A program made the position numbers and the translations under genes. The notes under the pieces were generated by a model. That model saw only the letters and a list, made by a program, of their open reading frames with translations. It was not told where the DNA came from and made no database searches. From contig NZ_WJIC01000015.1 in the NCBI RefSeq assembly GCF_009649815.1, forward strand, positions 124,001-188,000: a stretch of 64,000 nt of DNA. The letters run 5' to 3'. The stretch comes from Nocardia sp. SYP-A9097. GTDB taxonomy: Bacteria > Actinomycetota > Actinomycetes > Mycobacteriales > Mycobacteriaceae. Shown here in pieces: positions 33,553 to 42,391 of the stretch; positions within the stretch are counted from its first letter, which is position 1; each line of letters opens with the position of its first letter.

Positions 33553-34763
33553 TCGCCGATTTCGCCGACCACTGGCTGCTGTACTGCTCGATTCCGGTGG
33601 TGGCCGCGCTCATCGGCTGGGTGACCAAGATCGTCGCCGTGCAGATGCTGATGTATCCGCTCGAATTCCGCGGTATCCCACCGTTCCTCGGCTGGCAGGG
33701 CGTCATCCCGCGGTCCGCGCCGCGCATGGCGACCATTGCCGTGGATCTCATGTTCGGCAAGCTCATCGATCCGCAGGACATTATCGCCCGCATCGATATC
33801 GCCGAGCTGACAACGCGTTTGCGTGAACCCCTGGACGCGGGCGTCGACTACATGGTCCGCGAAATGATGATGAAGCATCAGCCGCGGCTGTGGGTGAACA
33901 TGCCCGATATGGCGCAGCGCGCGATAATCGAACGCGCGCAACGGGATCTACCGCGGTTGATCGAGGATATCGTCTTCGATCTGCGTACCAATATCGATCA
34001 GGTGATGGACCTGCGCGGGATGGCCATCAACGCGCTGGTGGACGATAAAGAACTGCTGGTGGAGATGGTGCGCCGGGTAGGCGCGAACGAGTTGCGGTTC
34101 ATCGTGCGATCGGGACTGATCTTCGGCACGGTGCTCGGCTTCGTACAGATGGTCACCTGGGCGTTCACCCATTCGTCCTGGCTCATGCCGGCTTTCGGTG
34201 GTTTCACCGGACTGGTGACGGATTGGCTTGCGCTGCAGATGATCTTCCGGCCGATCAAACCGGTCGGCATCGGCCCACTGCGCTGGCAGGGACTGTTCCA
34301 CAAACGCCGCGAGCAGGTGTGCACCGATTACGGCGATCTCATCGCCACCGAAATCCTCACCCCCGCACGGATTCTGGAAGCCGTCCTGAACGGTGAGCGT
34401 GCCGACCGGTTGGCCTCACTGCTGAATCATCACGTCGGCGAATTCCTCGATCTGCAGACCGGACCGGCAAAACCGTTCATGCTCATGGTCGCTCGCGACA
34501 GCTACACCGCATTGGAACGCGATGCCGTGCGCTTCGTCCTCGATCATGTGCGTGCCGCCGCCAACTCGGGTTTCGACCGGCATGCGATGGAAGCCCTCGA
34601 CGTGCGCAGCCTGGTGATCGAGAAGACCAAGCAACTCGATGACGACGAATACGAGGGCCTGCTGCGCCCGGCGTTCAAGCAGGACGAGTGGAAGCTCGTC
34701 GCCATCGGCGCGGTCCTCGGATTCCTGGTCGGCGAACTTCAGGTTCACCTCATACTGGCCTGA
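33549..34763 (+). CDS. DUF445-family membrane protein
   Basis: A 404-aa DUF445 (YjiN/YheB-like) protein. It has membrane helices at about residues 8-30, a second pair near 190-230, and one at the very C-terminus (LVAIGAVLGFLVGELQVHLI). The long middle is amphipathic helical. The family glycine/proline pattern (GWVTKIVAVQMLMYPLEFRGI; GGFTGLVTDWLALQMIFRP) is duplicated. Function of the family is unknown. The GTG start is coupled to the 11-aa leader. It is divergent from an IclR regulator, which may control it. Confidence 0.87.
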   Translation: MIADFADHWLLYCSIPVVAALIGWVTKIVAVQMLMYPLEFRGIPPFLGWQGVIPRSAPRMATIAVDLMFGKLIDPQDIIARIDIAELTTRLREPLDAGVDYMVREMMMKHQPRLWVNMPDMAQRAIIERAQRDLPRLIEDIVFDLRTNIDQVMDLRGMAINALVDDKELLVEMVRRVGANELRFIVRSGLIFGTVLGFVQMVTWAFTHSSWLMPAFGGFTGLVTDWLALQMIFRPIKPVGIGPLRWQGLFHKRREQVCTDYGDLIATEILTPARILEAVLNGERADRLASLLNHHVGEFLDLQTGPAKPFMLMVARDSYTALERDAVRFVLDHVRAAANSGFDRHAMEALDVRSLVIEKTKQLDDDEYEGLLRPAFKQDEWKLVAIGAVLGFLVGELQVHLILA

Positions 34764-34937
34764 GACGGTCGATTGCCCGGCCGATTGCCACCCCGGTTCG
34801 GCCGCGGCCGGGGTCGCTCGCGCGTACGATGAGCGCCTTGCATGAAACCGCCCAAACCGCCGAATTCGCATGCTACGCAGTCGCACCGCGAGCGCGAAAC
34901 GCCACGCAGCAATAAGAAGAAGTCGCGAGTCCTTTCA

Positions 34938-34971
34938 ATTTGCGATGTTTGCGAAGCGCGATCGGTAGCAT
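34938..34971 (+). promoter_or_regulatory. Promoter and autoregulatory sites of the RamB/PrpR-like gene
   Basis: TTTGCGA (34939-34945) and TTTGCGAA (34948-34955) form a tandem motif resembling the TTTGCAAA-type sites of the RamB/PrpR family. A TAGCAT -10 box (34966-34971) ends 8 nt before the GTG at 34980, predicting a leaderless mRNA. The tandem motif sits where an autorepressor would bind. Confidence 0.5.
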
Positions 34972-34979
34972 CCTGCACT

Positions 34980-36401
34980 GTGCGCAAGATGTATGCGGGT
35001 GCTCGACTACGGCGGTTGCGCGAGGAACGGCGGATGACCCAGGCGGCCTTGGCCAAATCCCTGGATCTCTCCCCCAGCTACCTCAACCAACTGGAGCGGG
35101 ATCAGCGGCCCCTCACCATTCCCGTGCTGCTGAAATTGAACTCGACATTCGATCTGGATGTGCAGTTCTTCGCCGCGGACTCCGACGCGCGCCTCGTCTC
35201 CGACCTACACGAGATCCTGGTGGAGGCGGCGGGCGGCAATGCGGCGCCGGTCGCGGAGGTCGAAGACCTGGCCACCCGCATGCCCGAAGTCGCGAAAATC
35301 GTTGTGGCCATGCATCGTCGACTACGCGCGGCCACCGATCAACTGGACCTGCTCTCCTCGAAGGTGGCCACACCTACGGGCGTACCCGGCGTGCCCATGC
35401 CGTACGAGGATGTGCGCGACTTCTTCTACGACCACCACAATCACATCGCCCAACTGGATCTGGCCGCCGAGCGGTTGTTCGAGGACTGCGGGCTGACGGT
35501 GGGATCACTGGACCGCCAACTCGCCCGCATCGCCGAGGAACGCGCGGGCGTCACCGTCCTGGTGCGCGGAGACGGCGCCGACCCGAATGTGCCCAAGCGC
35601 CACTATGAACCGGAAACCCGCACGCTGACCCTCGCGCGACGATTACGGCCGGGGCAGCGCGCCTTCCAGATCGCCTCGACACTGGCATTCCTGTTGCACG
35701 GCAATCTGCTTGATGAAGTGCTCGACGAAACACCGTCTCTCGCAGGCGAATCCCGCACGCTGGCCCGCATCGGCCTGGCCAATTACTTCGCGGGCGCGCT
35801 CATCCTGCCGTACAGCAAATTCCTGCGCTCGGCCGAAGAACTCCACTACGACATCGACCTGCTCAGCCTGCGCTTCGAGGTCGGCTTCGAGACCGTCTGC
35901 CACCGGTTGTCCTCCCTGCAACGCCAGGGCCAGCGCGGCGTCCCCTTCTTCCTGATCCGCACCGACCGCGCGGGAAACATCTCGAAACGCCAGTCCGCCA
36001 CCGCCTTCCACTTCTCCCGCGTAGGCGGCAGCTGCCCGCTGTGGGTGGTCCACGAAGCCTTCGCCCACCCGGGGCGCATGCTCACCCAGGTCGCCGCCAT
36101 GCCCGACGGCCGCCGCTACCTCTGGGTCGCCCGCACCACCACCCCGACCCCGACCGGATTCGGCACGGCATCGAAAGAATTCGCCATCGGCCTGGGCTGC
36201 GATATCGAATACGCCGACCGCCTCGCCTACTCCCGCGGCCTGCAACTCGACGACCCGGCCACCGCCATCCCCATCGGCGCGGGCTGCAAGGTCTGCGAGC
36301 GCCCCAACTGCACCCAACGCGCCTTCCCCCAAATAGGCCGCCCCCTAGCCATAACCGAGACCACCAGCACCGACCTCCCCTACCCCCGCCTCCCCCACTG
36401 A
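34980..36401 (+). CDS. RamB/PrpR-type XRE regulator of short-chain fatty acid metabolism
   Basis: A 473-aa regulator with an N-terminal XRE helix-turn-helix (GARLRRLREERRMTQAALAK, SPSYLNQLERDQRPLT). A middle IrrE/peptidase-like domain follows, and a C-terminal DUF2083 domain has the cysteine cluster CKVCERPNC that binds a [4Fe-4S] cluster in mycobacterial PrpR. Such proteins control acetate/propionate, glyoxylate and methylcitrate genes. GTG 34980 is chosen because the family starts near RKMYAGARLRR and the -10 box fits a leaderless start; an in-frame ATG at 34842 adds 46 unlikely residues. Confidence 0.88.
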   Translation: MRKMYAGARLRRLREERRMTQAALAKSLDLSPSYLNQLERDQRPLTIPVLLKLNSTFDLDVQFFAADSDARLVSDLHEILVEAAGGNAAPVAEVEDLATRMPEVAKIVVAMHRRLRAATDQLDLLSSKVATPTGVPGVPMPYEDVRDFFYDHHNHIAQLDLAAERLFEDCGLTVGSLDRQLARIAEERAGVTVLVRGDGADPNVPKRHYEPETRTLTLARRLRPGQRAFQIASTLAFLLHGNLLDEVLDETPSLAGESRTLARIGLANYFAGALILPYSKFLRSAEELHYDIDLLSLRFEVGFETVCHRLSSLQRQGQRGVPFFLIRTDRAGNISKRQSATAFHFSRVGGSCPLWVVHEAFAHPGRMLTQVAAMPDGRRYLWVARTTTPTPTGFGTASKEFAIGLGCDIEYADRLAYSRGLQLDDPATAIPIGAGCKVCERPNCTQRAFPQIGRPLAITETTSTDLPYPRLPH

Positions 36402-36428
36402 CCCAATCCCCCTCCCCCGCAGCCACAT

Positions 36429-36520
36429 CCACCTACCGACCGGCAGGGAGCTTGGCGAGTGTGCTGGCAGGGCGGTGATATGGGCGGATTGCCGCCCTGA
36501 GTGCACACTCGGCGGGGATC
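36429..36520. repeat. Dispersed palindromic intergenic repeat, copy 2
   Basis: It shares the head CACCTACCGACCGGCAGGG and the outer arms CGAGTGTGC (36456-36464) and GCACACTCG (36503-36511) with the copy at 24679-24769. The spacer differs and has its own inner 8-bp inverted repeat CAGGGCGG (36468-36475) with CCGCCCTG (36492-36499). Arms conserved while the spacer varies suggests selection for a folded structure or a mobile palindromic unit. Confidence 0.7.
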
Positions 36521-37001
36521 GGACCTTGGGGACGGCGTTTTAGGCACGAGCCGTTGTGTACACGGGGCCTTCGTAGCCGAATACCCTGCGGGACAGTACG
36601 TTCCAGCGGGGTTCGGAAGAAGGCCAAGAATCTTCGGAGTGGTTACGCCGCCTGCCGTACCCGGCTTTCGCTCCCCCCTTTGGGAGCCGCACTCTCACCT
36701 ACCAGCCTGGCGGGCAGGCCGTGGTACCGATCTCGAGCAAAAAACCCAAACCCCAAAGACCAAAACCCCCAAATCCCCCACCCTCCGAAGCCATCACACC
36801 CCGTGTCTCACCGGCACACCCCTTGTACACGGGGTGTGCGGGCACGAGACGGGGTGTGATGAGTCGATAAGGGTGTGCCCGGTCCCCCGGAAACGCTTCA
36901 CCTTGTCCGGATTGTCCACCTTGGGTTGTCTCTTCTTCTCTTCCTGGCGTCTTTGTCTTTTGGTCTTTTGTCTTTGAGGCTCTTGTCTTTCCGCCCTCAA
37001 C
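36521..37001. other. Non-coding gap with low-complexity tracts and a large palindrome
   Basis: No credible gene lies in this 480-bp stretch. At 36,739-36,784 the plus strand is almost pure A and C; at 36,900-36,985 it is T-rich with repeated TTTGTCTTT units. Segments of the two are partly complementary (36754-36765 with 36958-36970). Between them, 36792-36822 and 36831-36861 form an imperfect inverted repeat, with 13 bp paired at the outer ends and 9 bp at the inner. The sequence TGTACACGGGG occurs twice (near 36,554 and 36,834). The base composition is unlike the neighbouring genes. Confidence 0.5.
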
Positions 37002-39272
37002 TCACGACTTCGCCAGGTACTCCAGGCGTTCGCCATCCACTGCGGCGTGCATCATGCCGGCCAGGCCGGGGTGCTTCTTCAACCCCGGGTCGGATTCTGT
37101 TATCTCCCTGGCCAATTGCCGGGCGGCGGTGATTACCTCCAGGTCGTCCAGGAGGGACAGGAGGCGGAGGGTGCGGGCGGTGCCGGATTGGGCGGAGCCC
37201 AGGACGTCGCCTTCTCGGCGTTGGCGGAGGTCCAGGACTGCCAGCTCGAAGCCGTCGGTGGTGGCGGCTACTGCTTCCAGGCGGGCCATTGCCGTTCCTA
37301 CGGGGCCGGATTCGGTGATCAGTAGGCAGAGGCCGGGGTGTTTGCCTCGGCCTACTCGGCCGCGGAGCTGGTGGAGTTGGCTTACGCCGAAGCGGTCGGC
37401 GTCCATGATGGCCATGACTGTGGCATTGGGGACGTCCACGCCTACTTCGACGACTGTGGTGCAGACCAGCACGTCGATGTCGGCCTCGTTGAAAGCTCGC
37501 ATGACGCGGTCTTTTTCGTCGGAGTGCAGGCGGCCGTGCAGTAGGCCCACGCGGAGATCCTTCAGCGGGCCGGTGGAGAGCATTTCGAAGATGTCGACCG
37601 CCGAATGTGTGGTCGGGCCTTCCTTCTCCTCTTCGGATTTCGCCTTGCGGCCCTTGGCTTTTCCGTTCTCCTCCTCATCGCCGATGCGGGAGCAGACGAC
37701 GTACGCCTGGCGGCCCGCCTGCACCTCCTCATGGATGCGTTCCCAGGCGCGATCCACCCATGACGGTTTCGCCTTGGCGGGTACCACTTTCGAGGTGATG
37801 GGGGAGCGGCCGCGCGGGAGTTGGGTGAGGGTGGAGGTTTCCAGGTCGCCGAGGGTGGTCATGGCTATGGTGCGCGGGATGGGGGTGGCGGTCATAACCA
37901 GCAGGTGTGGGCTGATGCCGTTCCTGGCCTTGGCGCGCAAGGCATCTCGCTGTTCTACGCCGAAGCGGTGTTGTTCGTCGACGATCACCATGCCGAGGTC
38001 GAAGAATTCGACATTGTCCTGAATCAGGGCGTGGGTGCCGATGAGGATGCCCGCCTCGCCGGTGACCGCATCCAGTAGTGCGGCCTTCTTCTGGCCGGCG
38101 GACATGGAGCCGGTGACCAGGACCACCTTCGTGGCGATATCGGCCGCGCCGAGTTCACCGGCATTGCCGAGATCGCCGAGCATGGCCTTCAATGACCGAT
38201 AGTGCTGTGCGGCAAGCACTTCCGTCGGGGCCAGCAGGGCGCATTGCTGGCCGTTGTCGACCACCTGCAGCATGGCGTGCAGGGCGACGATGGTTTTGCC
38301 GGAGCCGACCTCGCCCTGAAGCAGGCGGTGCATGGGGTGGGTGCGGGTCAGGTCGGCGGCGATTTCGTCGATGACGGTGTGCTGACCCTCGGTGAGTTCG
38401 AAGGGGAGGCGCTTGTCGAAGGCGGCGGCGATGCCGTCGGTGCGGGGCGGGCTGGATTTGGCGGTGCGGCCTTCAGCCCGGTGGCGGCGTTCGGCCAGGA
38501 CCAGTTGCAGGGCCAGGGCCTCGTCGAAACGCAGTCGGCCCCTTGCCTGTTCGATATCGGACTTGCTCTCGGGTAGGTGGATCAGGTGCAGGGCGTCCGA
38601 GACCGGGAGCAGGGAATGCTCGGTGAGCAGGTCCGCGGGGAGCGGGTCCTCGATGGGGTCCAACTGGTCCAATATCTGGCGGACGCAGCGGAGCAGGTCC
38701 CAGCTCTGCACCTTGGCGGTGGCGGGGTAGACGGGGATGAATTCGCGTTCGAAGAACGAGACGTCAACGCCGCCCGCACCTTTCGCGCTCTGCGCCAGAC
38801 CGCGCAGGGCTCCGCCGCCGCGTACTGCGGTGAGGTTCTCGATGGAACCGTCGCCCTTGTCGGGCAGGATCAGATAGTCGGGGTGCGAGAGATTCCAGCG
38901 GTCCGGCCGCCACCAGTGCACGGTGCCGGACATCATGGCGCGCACACCCTCCTTCACCAGGTGGCGCACCTTGTCGCCGTTGAAGAAGGTGACCTCGATG
39001 GGCTTGGCGCCACCGGTATCCAGGCTCACCTTGAGCAGGCTGCCGCGCCGATTCTTCATGGGCCGCAGATCGGTTTTGGTGACCCGGCCCATGACGGTGA
39101 TGTGCTGGCCCTCCTCGGGCGCCTCCTCGGTGAGAGGCTGACCCTGGGTGGCGTAGCGCGCCGGATAATGCCGTAGCAGGTCCTCGACGGTGTGCATGTC
39201 GAATGCCTCGGCCAGGGGTTCGGCGGCTTTCACGCCGAGCACGTGGTCGAGCCGATCACCCAGTGTCGCCAC
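37002..39272 (-). CDS. recG: ATP-dependent DNA helicase RecG
   Basis: A 756-aa branch-migration helicase that remodels stalled forks and Holliday junctions. An N-terminal OB/wedge domain precedes the helicase core. Motif I is LLQGEVGSGKTIVA, motif II IVDEQHRFGVEQR, motif III TATPIPRT, and motif VI QLRGRVGRGKHPG. The TRG-type C-terminal region ends with the conserved DVLGSAQSG-like block. It abuts the DAK-type gene (39273) with no gap, so the two are cotranscribed. It matches Rv2973c. Confidence 0.97.
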   Translation of the reverse strand: MATLGDRLDHVLGVKAAEPLAEAFDMHTVEDLLRHYPARYATQGQPLTEEAPEEGQHITVMGRVTKTDLRPMKNRRGSLLKVSLDTGGAKPIEVTFFNGDKVRHLVKEGVRAMMSGTVHWWRPDRWNLSHPDYLILPDKGDGSIENLTAVRGGGALRGLAQSAKGAGGVDVSFFEREFIPVYPATAKVQSWDLLRCVRQILDQLDPIEDPLPADLLTEHSLLPVSDALHLIHLPESKSDIEQARGRLRFDEALALQLVLAERRHRAEGRTAKSSPPRTDGIAAAFDKRLPFELTEGQHTVIDEIAADLTRTHPMHRLLQGEVGSGKTIVALHAMLQVVDNGQQCALLAPTEVLAAQHYRSLKAMLGDLGNAGELGAADIATKVVLVTGSMSAGQKKAALLDAVTGEAGILIGTHALIQDNVEFFDLGMVIVDEQHRFGVEQRDALRAKARNGISPHLLVMTATPIPRTIAMTTLGDLETSTLTQLPRGRSPITSKVVPAKAKPSWVDRAWERIHEEVQAGRQAYVVCSRIGDEEENGKAKGRKAKSEEEKEGPTTHSAVDIFEMLSTGPLKDLRVGLLHGRLHSDEKDRVMRAFNEADIDVLVCTTVVEVGVDVPNATVMAIMDADRFGVSQLHQLRGRVGRGKHPGLCLLITESGPVGTAMARLEAVAATTDGFELAVLDLRQRREGDVLGSAQSGTARTLRLLSLLDDLEVITAARQLAREITESDPGLKKHPGLAGMMHAAVDGERLEYLAKS

Positions 39273-40976
39273 CTATTCCACCCCGATCTGCACCAGATCA
39301 CCGGCTTGACCGCCGGGATACACCACCACCTCGACGCCGGGGAACGCGGCGCCGACATGCTCGGCCAATTCTTCCGAAAGTCCCTGCGGCGCTTCGGCTC
39401 CGACCAGCATGGTCACCAATTCGCCACCGAGACCGAGCATTCGGTCCAACAGGGTGCGACCGGCGGCCCGCATATCGGGGTCGATGACGACCACATCCTG
39501 CCCGACCAGCCCCAGCCCGTCGCCGGCCTCACAGGTGCCGACGATCGTGAGCGCCCGCTCCGGCGCGATTCGTAAAGCGCCCCACCGCGTTCCGGCCGCG
39601 GCCTCGGACATGGCGAACACATCGTCGGCCGCGATCCGCCCACCGTCGTGCATGGACAGCGCCGCCAGCCCCTGCACCATGGACCCACTCGGCAGCATCA
39701 GCACATCCCGATTCCCGTCGCGCGCGGCCACACTCACCGCCATCAACTCGTGTGCGGGCAGCGCCCCGTTGGGCAGCACCAGCACCTCCCGATGCGGCAA
39801 CCGCCGGATCCCCGCCAGCAGCGCCTCCGCCGTGACCTCGCCTTCGAGCACCGCCGCCCCGGCATCCTCGAACAGCCGAACGGCCCCATCCCCGGCGGCC
39901 ACCGCGAGAATCCCGCGCTCGCCCGGCTCCTCCGGTGCATACGCGGAAACCGCGAGCGTCTCGATCCGAATCCCACTCAAACGTCCGACGACCAAGCCGG
40001 CCTCGACGGCCGCGCCCGCATCCGCACAGTGCACATGCGCCGACCAGGTCCCGCCCCCATCCCCCACCACGACAACCGAATCCCCCAGGCCCCCAAGCTC
40101 TTCCCGCAACGCGTCCACACCGGCCGCATCGGCCCCGGTCAGCAGGAACATGACCTCGTAGTGCGGCGCACCCTCGGCGACGGCATGACCCGACCGCCCA
40201 CCCGCGGCCGAATCTCCATCGCCACCACCCGAATCACCCACGCGGCTCGCCCAGCCACGGGTCGCGCTGCCATGCGCACCGAAGCCGCTGCGGCCCGCCA
40301 CCTCGCGCTCCGGCACATACTCGGGCCGGTGCGGAGCCTGCCCGCTGGTGATCAGCACCAATTCGTCCAGCAGCACCAGCAGCCCGCGCGCACCGGCATC
40401 AACTACGCCCGCCCGCGCCAGCACTCCCAATTGCGAGGGCGTCTCCCCCAGTGCCTTGGCCGCACCATCGGCGGCGGCCAACGCCACCGCACTCAATGTC
40501 TTCTCCGAACACTCCGCCGCATGATCGGCCGCCCGATCCAACACGGTGAGCATGGTCCCCTCCACCGGCGAACTCAGCGCCTCCCGCACCAATCGCGCCG
40601 CCCGCCGCAGCGCAAGGCGCAGCGTCTGTTCGTCGAGGTCGTCATCACCGACCGCATCCGCCACCCCCCGCAGCACCTGCGAAAGAATGATTCCCGAATT
40701 CCCGCGCGCCCCGAGCATCGCCGCCCGCGCCATGGCGGTGGCAATCGCTCGCGCAGACCCTCCGGTCACCTCTTCGGCCGCACGAACCGCGGCACGCATG
40801 GTGCTCAGCAGGTTGGTGCCGGTGTCGGAGTCGGCGACCGGAAAGACATTGAGGCTGTTTATCTCGTCCCGGTGGCGGGTGAGGGCTTGCAGGCAGGCCT
40901 GGGCCCACCGCAGCAGCGCTGCACCGTCGAGCACGTCCCCGACCCTGGGCACCGTCACCGTCCTTTCGCCGCACAT
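39273..40976 (-). CDS. DAK2-domain/DegV-like protein (YloV/FakA type)
   Basis: A 567-aa protein with an N-terminal DAK2 domain: LNVFPVADSDTGTNLLSTMR, with the metal-binding aspartates, and GARGNSGIILSQVLRG. The C-terminal part is of the type seen in FakA fatty-acid kinases. In M. tuberculosis the same place holds Rv2974c-Rv2975c. Reported roles of homologues are phosphorylating fatty acids bound to a FakB partner; no fakB adjoins here. ATG 40974-40976 is chosen for its G-rich site. The frame is open further upstream, overlapping the rpmB promoter, which argues against a longer protein. Confidence 0.85.
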   Translation of the reverse strand: MCGERTVTVPRVGDVLDGAALLRWAQACLQALTRHRDEINSLNVFPVADSDTGTNLLSTMRAAVRAAEEVTGGSARAIATAMARAAMLGARGNSGIILSQVLRGVADAVGDDDLDEQTLRLALRRAARLVREALSSPVEGTMLTVLDRAADHAAECSEKTLSAVALAAADGAAKALGETPSQLGVLARAGVVDAGARGLLVLLDELVLITSGQAPHRPEYVPEREVAGRSGFGAHGSATRGWASRVGDSGGGDGDSAAGGRSGHAVAEGAPHYEVMFLLTGADAAGVDALREELGGLGDSVVVVGDGGGTWSAHVHCADAGAAVEAGLVVGRLSGIRIETLAVSAYAPEEPGERGILAVAAGDGAVRLFEDAGAAVLEGEVTAEALLAGIRRLPHREVLVLPNGALPAHELMAVSVAARDGNRDVLMLPSGSMVQGLAALSMHDGGRIAADDVFAMSEAAAGTRWGALRIAPERALTIVGTCEAGDGLGLVGQDVVVIDPDMRAAGRTLLDRMLGLGGELVTMLVGAEAPQGLSEELAEHVGAAFPGVEVVVYPGGQAGDLVQIGVE

Positions 40977-41197
40977 CACGTCCCCCCGAATCCCGGCTGC
41001 CAGCCTAGTCGGGGCTACCGACACCCCGCTGTCACCTGCCGTTCGCCTGGCCCCGCCGGAGGGTGAACCGGGGGCAATTGGACACGCCGGGTTGGGGGCG
41101 GTTACTCTTGTGCGGTTGCCCGACGCGGGCACTGATCCTTTCTCGGGAATCAGAAACGCGTTCGCTAGCGATTCGCTGGCAGGCACGTCCAAGACAT

Positions 41198-41203
41198 TAA
41201 AGT
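41198..41203 (+). promoter_or_regulatory. -10 box of rpmB
   Basis: TAAAGT fits the TANNNT consensus in an unusually A/T-rich patch about 58 bp before the rpmB ATG, giving a leader of about 50 nt with a ribosome site. A short inverted element, TTCGCTAGCGATTCGC, lies at 41161-41176. Confidence 0.45.
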
Positions 41204-41260
41204 TTCCGGACTCGCTGTTATTGCAGTGTGTCCCCACATGACATGAAGGAGCTCGCGACT

Positions 41261-41452
41261 ATGGCTGCCGTCTGCGACGTCTGCGCCAAGGGCCCCGGCT
41301 TCGGTAAGTCGGTTTCGCATTCGCACCGGCGCACCAACCGTCGTTGGAATCCGAACATCCAGACTGTGCGTGCGCAGGTTGCCCCCGGCAACACCCGCCG
41401 CATGAACGTGTGCACCTCCTGCCTCAAGGCCGGCAAGGTCGCCCGCGGCTGA
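41261..41452 (+). CDS. rpmB: 50S ribosomal protein L28
   Basis: A 63-aa L28 beginning MAAVCDVCAKGPGFGKSVSH, with RRWNPNIQTVRAQ in the middle. Two CxxC pairs (CDVC and CTSC) mark the zinc-binding form. ATG 41261 has a GAAGGA site at 41245-41250. The gene diverges from the DAK-type gene and is followed by a textbook intrinsic terminator. Confidence 0.97.
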   Translation: MAAVCDVCAKGPGFGKSVSHSHRRTNRRWNPNIQTVRAQVAPGNTRRMNVCTSCLKAGKVARG

Positions 41453-41472
41453 TTGCCCGCTTTTCTACAAAC

Positions 41473-41507
41473 GCCCCGGCACCCACAATGGGTCCGGGGC
41501 TTTTGTT
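41473..41507 (+). terminator. Intrinsic terminator of rpmB
   Basis: GCCCCGG-ACCCA pairs with TGGGT-CCGGGGC around a 3-nt loop (41473-41500), followed directly by TTTTGTT. This is the clearest Rho-independent terminator in the window. Confidence 0.85.
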
Positions 41508-41563
41508 GTGCCCCGGGCATATTGGTGGAGCTCGCCGAATGAATGGCGGAGCAGGGGGCGAAA

Positions 41564-42058
41564 ATGAGTGCGTGGCAAGTGGTTCCACTCGAAGCCGAGC
41601 ACGTCCACAGCTTGGCGCAATGCCATATCGAATGCTGGCGTGAGGCATATCAGGATCTGGTGCCCGCCCATGTGCTGGACGCGTTCGATGTGGGCAAGCG
41701 CGCGGAGGCGTGGGAGAAGATCCGGGTGAACTATCCGGGGCGCACGGTGGTCGCGGTCATCGACGACACCGTCATCGGATTCGCGAGCAGCGGTCCCAGC
41801 CGGGATGAATCACCGGTCGCCGAACGCGAACTCAGCGCCATGTATGTCCGGAAAGCCTGGTACGGCACCGGTGTCGCGCAGGACTTGATGAAAACAGTAT
41901 TGGCCCAGGACGCCGATACCTCGCTCTGGGTGTTCGAGGAGAATCCGCGGGCCCGGGCCTTCTACCGCAAATACGGCTTCGAACTCGAGGGCGAACGCCG
42001 TGTCGAAGCCTTCACGCCTTCCATGGAAGTGCGTATGGTGCGCCGCATCACCGGCTGA
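41564..42058 (+). CDS. GNAT-family N-acetyltransferase
   Basis: A 164-aa acetyltransferase. Motif A is AMYVRKAWYGTGVAQDLM (acetyl-CoA pyrophosphate loop, with YGTGVA for the usual RGxGxG/A), and LWVFEENPRARAFYRKYGFELEGERR is the classic C-terminal motif B. The substrate is unknown. ATG 41564 follows a GGAGCAGGGGG stretch at 41548-41558; an ATG 21 nt earlier lies before that site. It stands alone after the rpmB terminator. Confidence 0.87.
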   Translation: MSAWQVVPLEAEHVHSLAQCHIECWREAYQDLVPAHVLDAFDVGKRAEAWEKIRVNYPGRTVVAVIDDTVIGFASSGPSRDESPVAERELSAMYVRKAWYGTGVAQDLMKTVLAQDADTSLWVFEENPRARAFYRKYGFELEGERRVEAFTPSMEVRMVRRITG

Positions 42059-42091
42059 TCGGTGCCGCCGCCACACCGATCAGGCGATCAG

Positions 42092-42355
42092 CTACTTGTC
42101 GCCGGTGAAGCAGTCCAGGTTCTGGCTGATCGTCATCGGCAGGCAGGCGATGCGCGAGGTCACCTGCGAGCTCATGGTGGTGGCGCTATTGGTGTCGAAC
42201 AAGCTCGCCACCTGAGTGCCACCCTCGGTCGACGCGGGCGCGTTGGTGAAAGGCTCCAACGTCAACGCTTCGGCGCCGGCGACGGCGGGAGCGCTGGCGA
42301 GGGCCGCTCCCGCTACCAGCGCCACGAAAACACTACGGGCAGTCTTGTTCTGCAT
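42092..42355 (-). CDS. Small secreted protein of unknown function
   Basis: An 87-aa protein with a clear Sec signal peptide (MQNKTARSVFVALVAGAALA, with a cleavage-like AVAGAEA near residues 25-31). The mature part is about 58 residues with two cysteines (IACLP and LDCFTG) that could form one disulfide, and Ser/Thr-rich segments. The AGGAGC ribosome site is well placed. No family is recognised. It lies between the GNAT gene and ung. Confidence 0.7.
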   Translation of the reverse strand: MQNKTARSVFVALVAGAALASAPAVAGAEALTLEPFTNAPASTEGGTQVASLFDTNSATTMSSQVTSRIACLPMTISQNLDCFTGDK

Positions 42356-42391
42356 TCACATGCTCCTGAATCGGTTCAAACGGGATCGCGC

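Noticed and set aside
34842..34979. ATG 34842 as start of the RamB/PrpR-like regulator
   Set aside because: It adds 46 basic residues not seen in the family and would place the -10 box and tandem TTTGCGA sites inside the coding sequence.
36794..37036. An 80-codon minus-strand frame in the recG/regulator gap
   Set aside because: It is Arg/Gln/Lys-rich low complexity, starts inside recG and has no ribosome site; it follows the T-rich tract.
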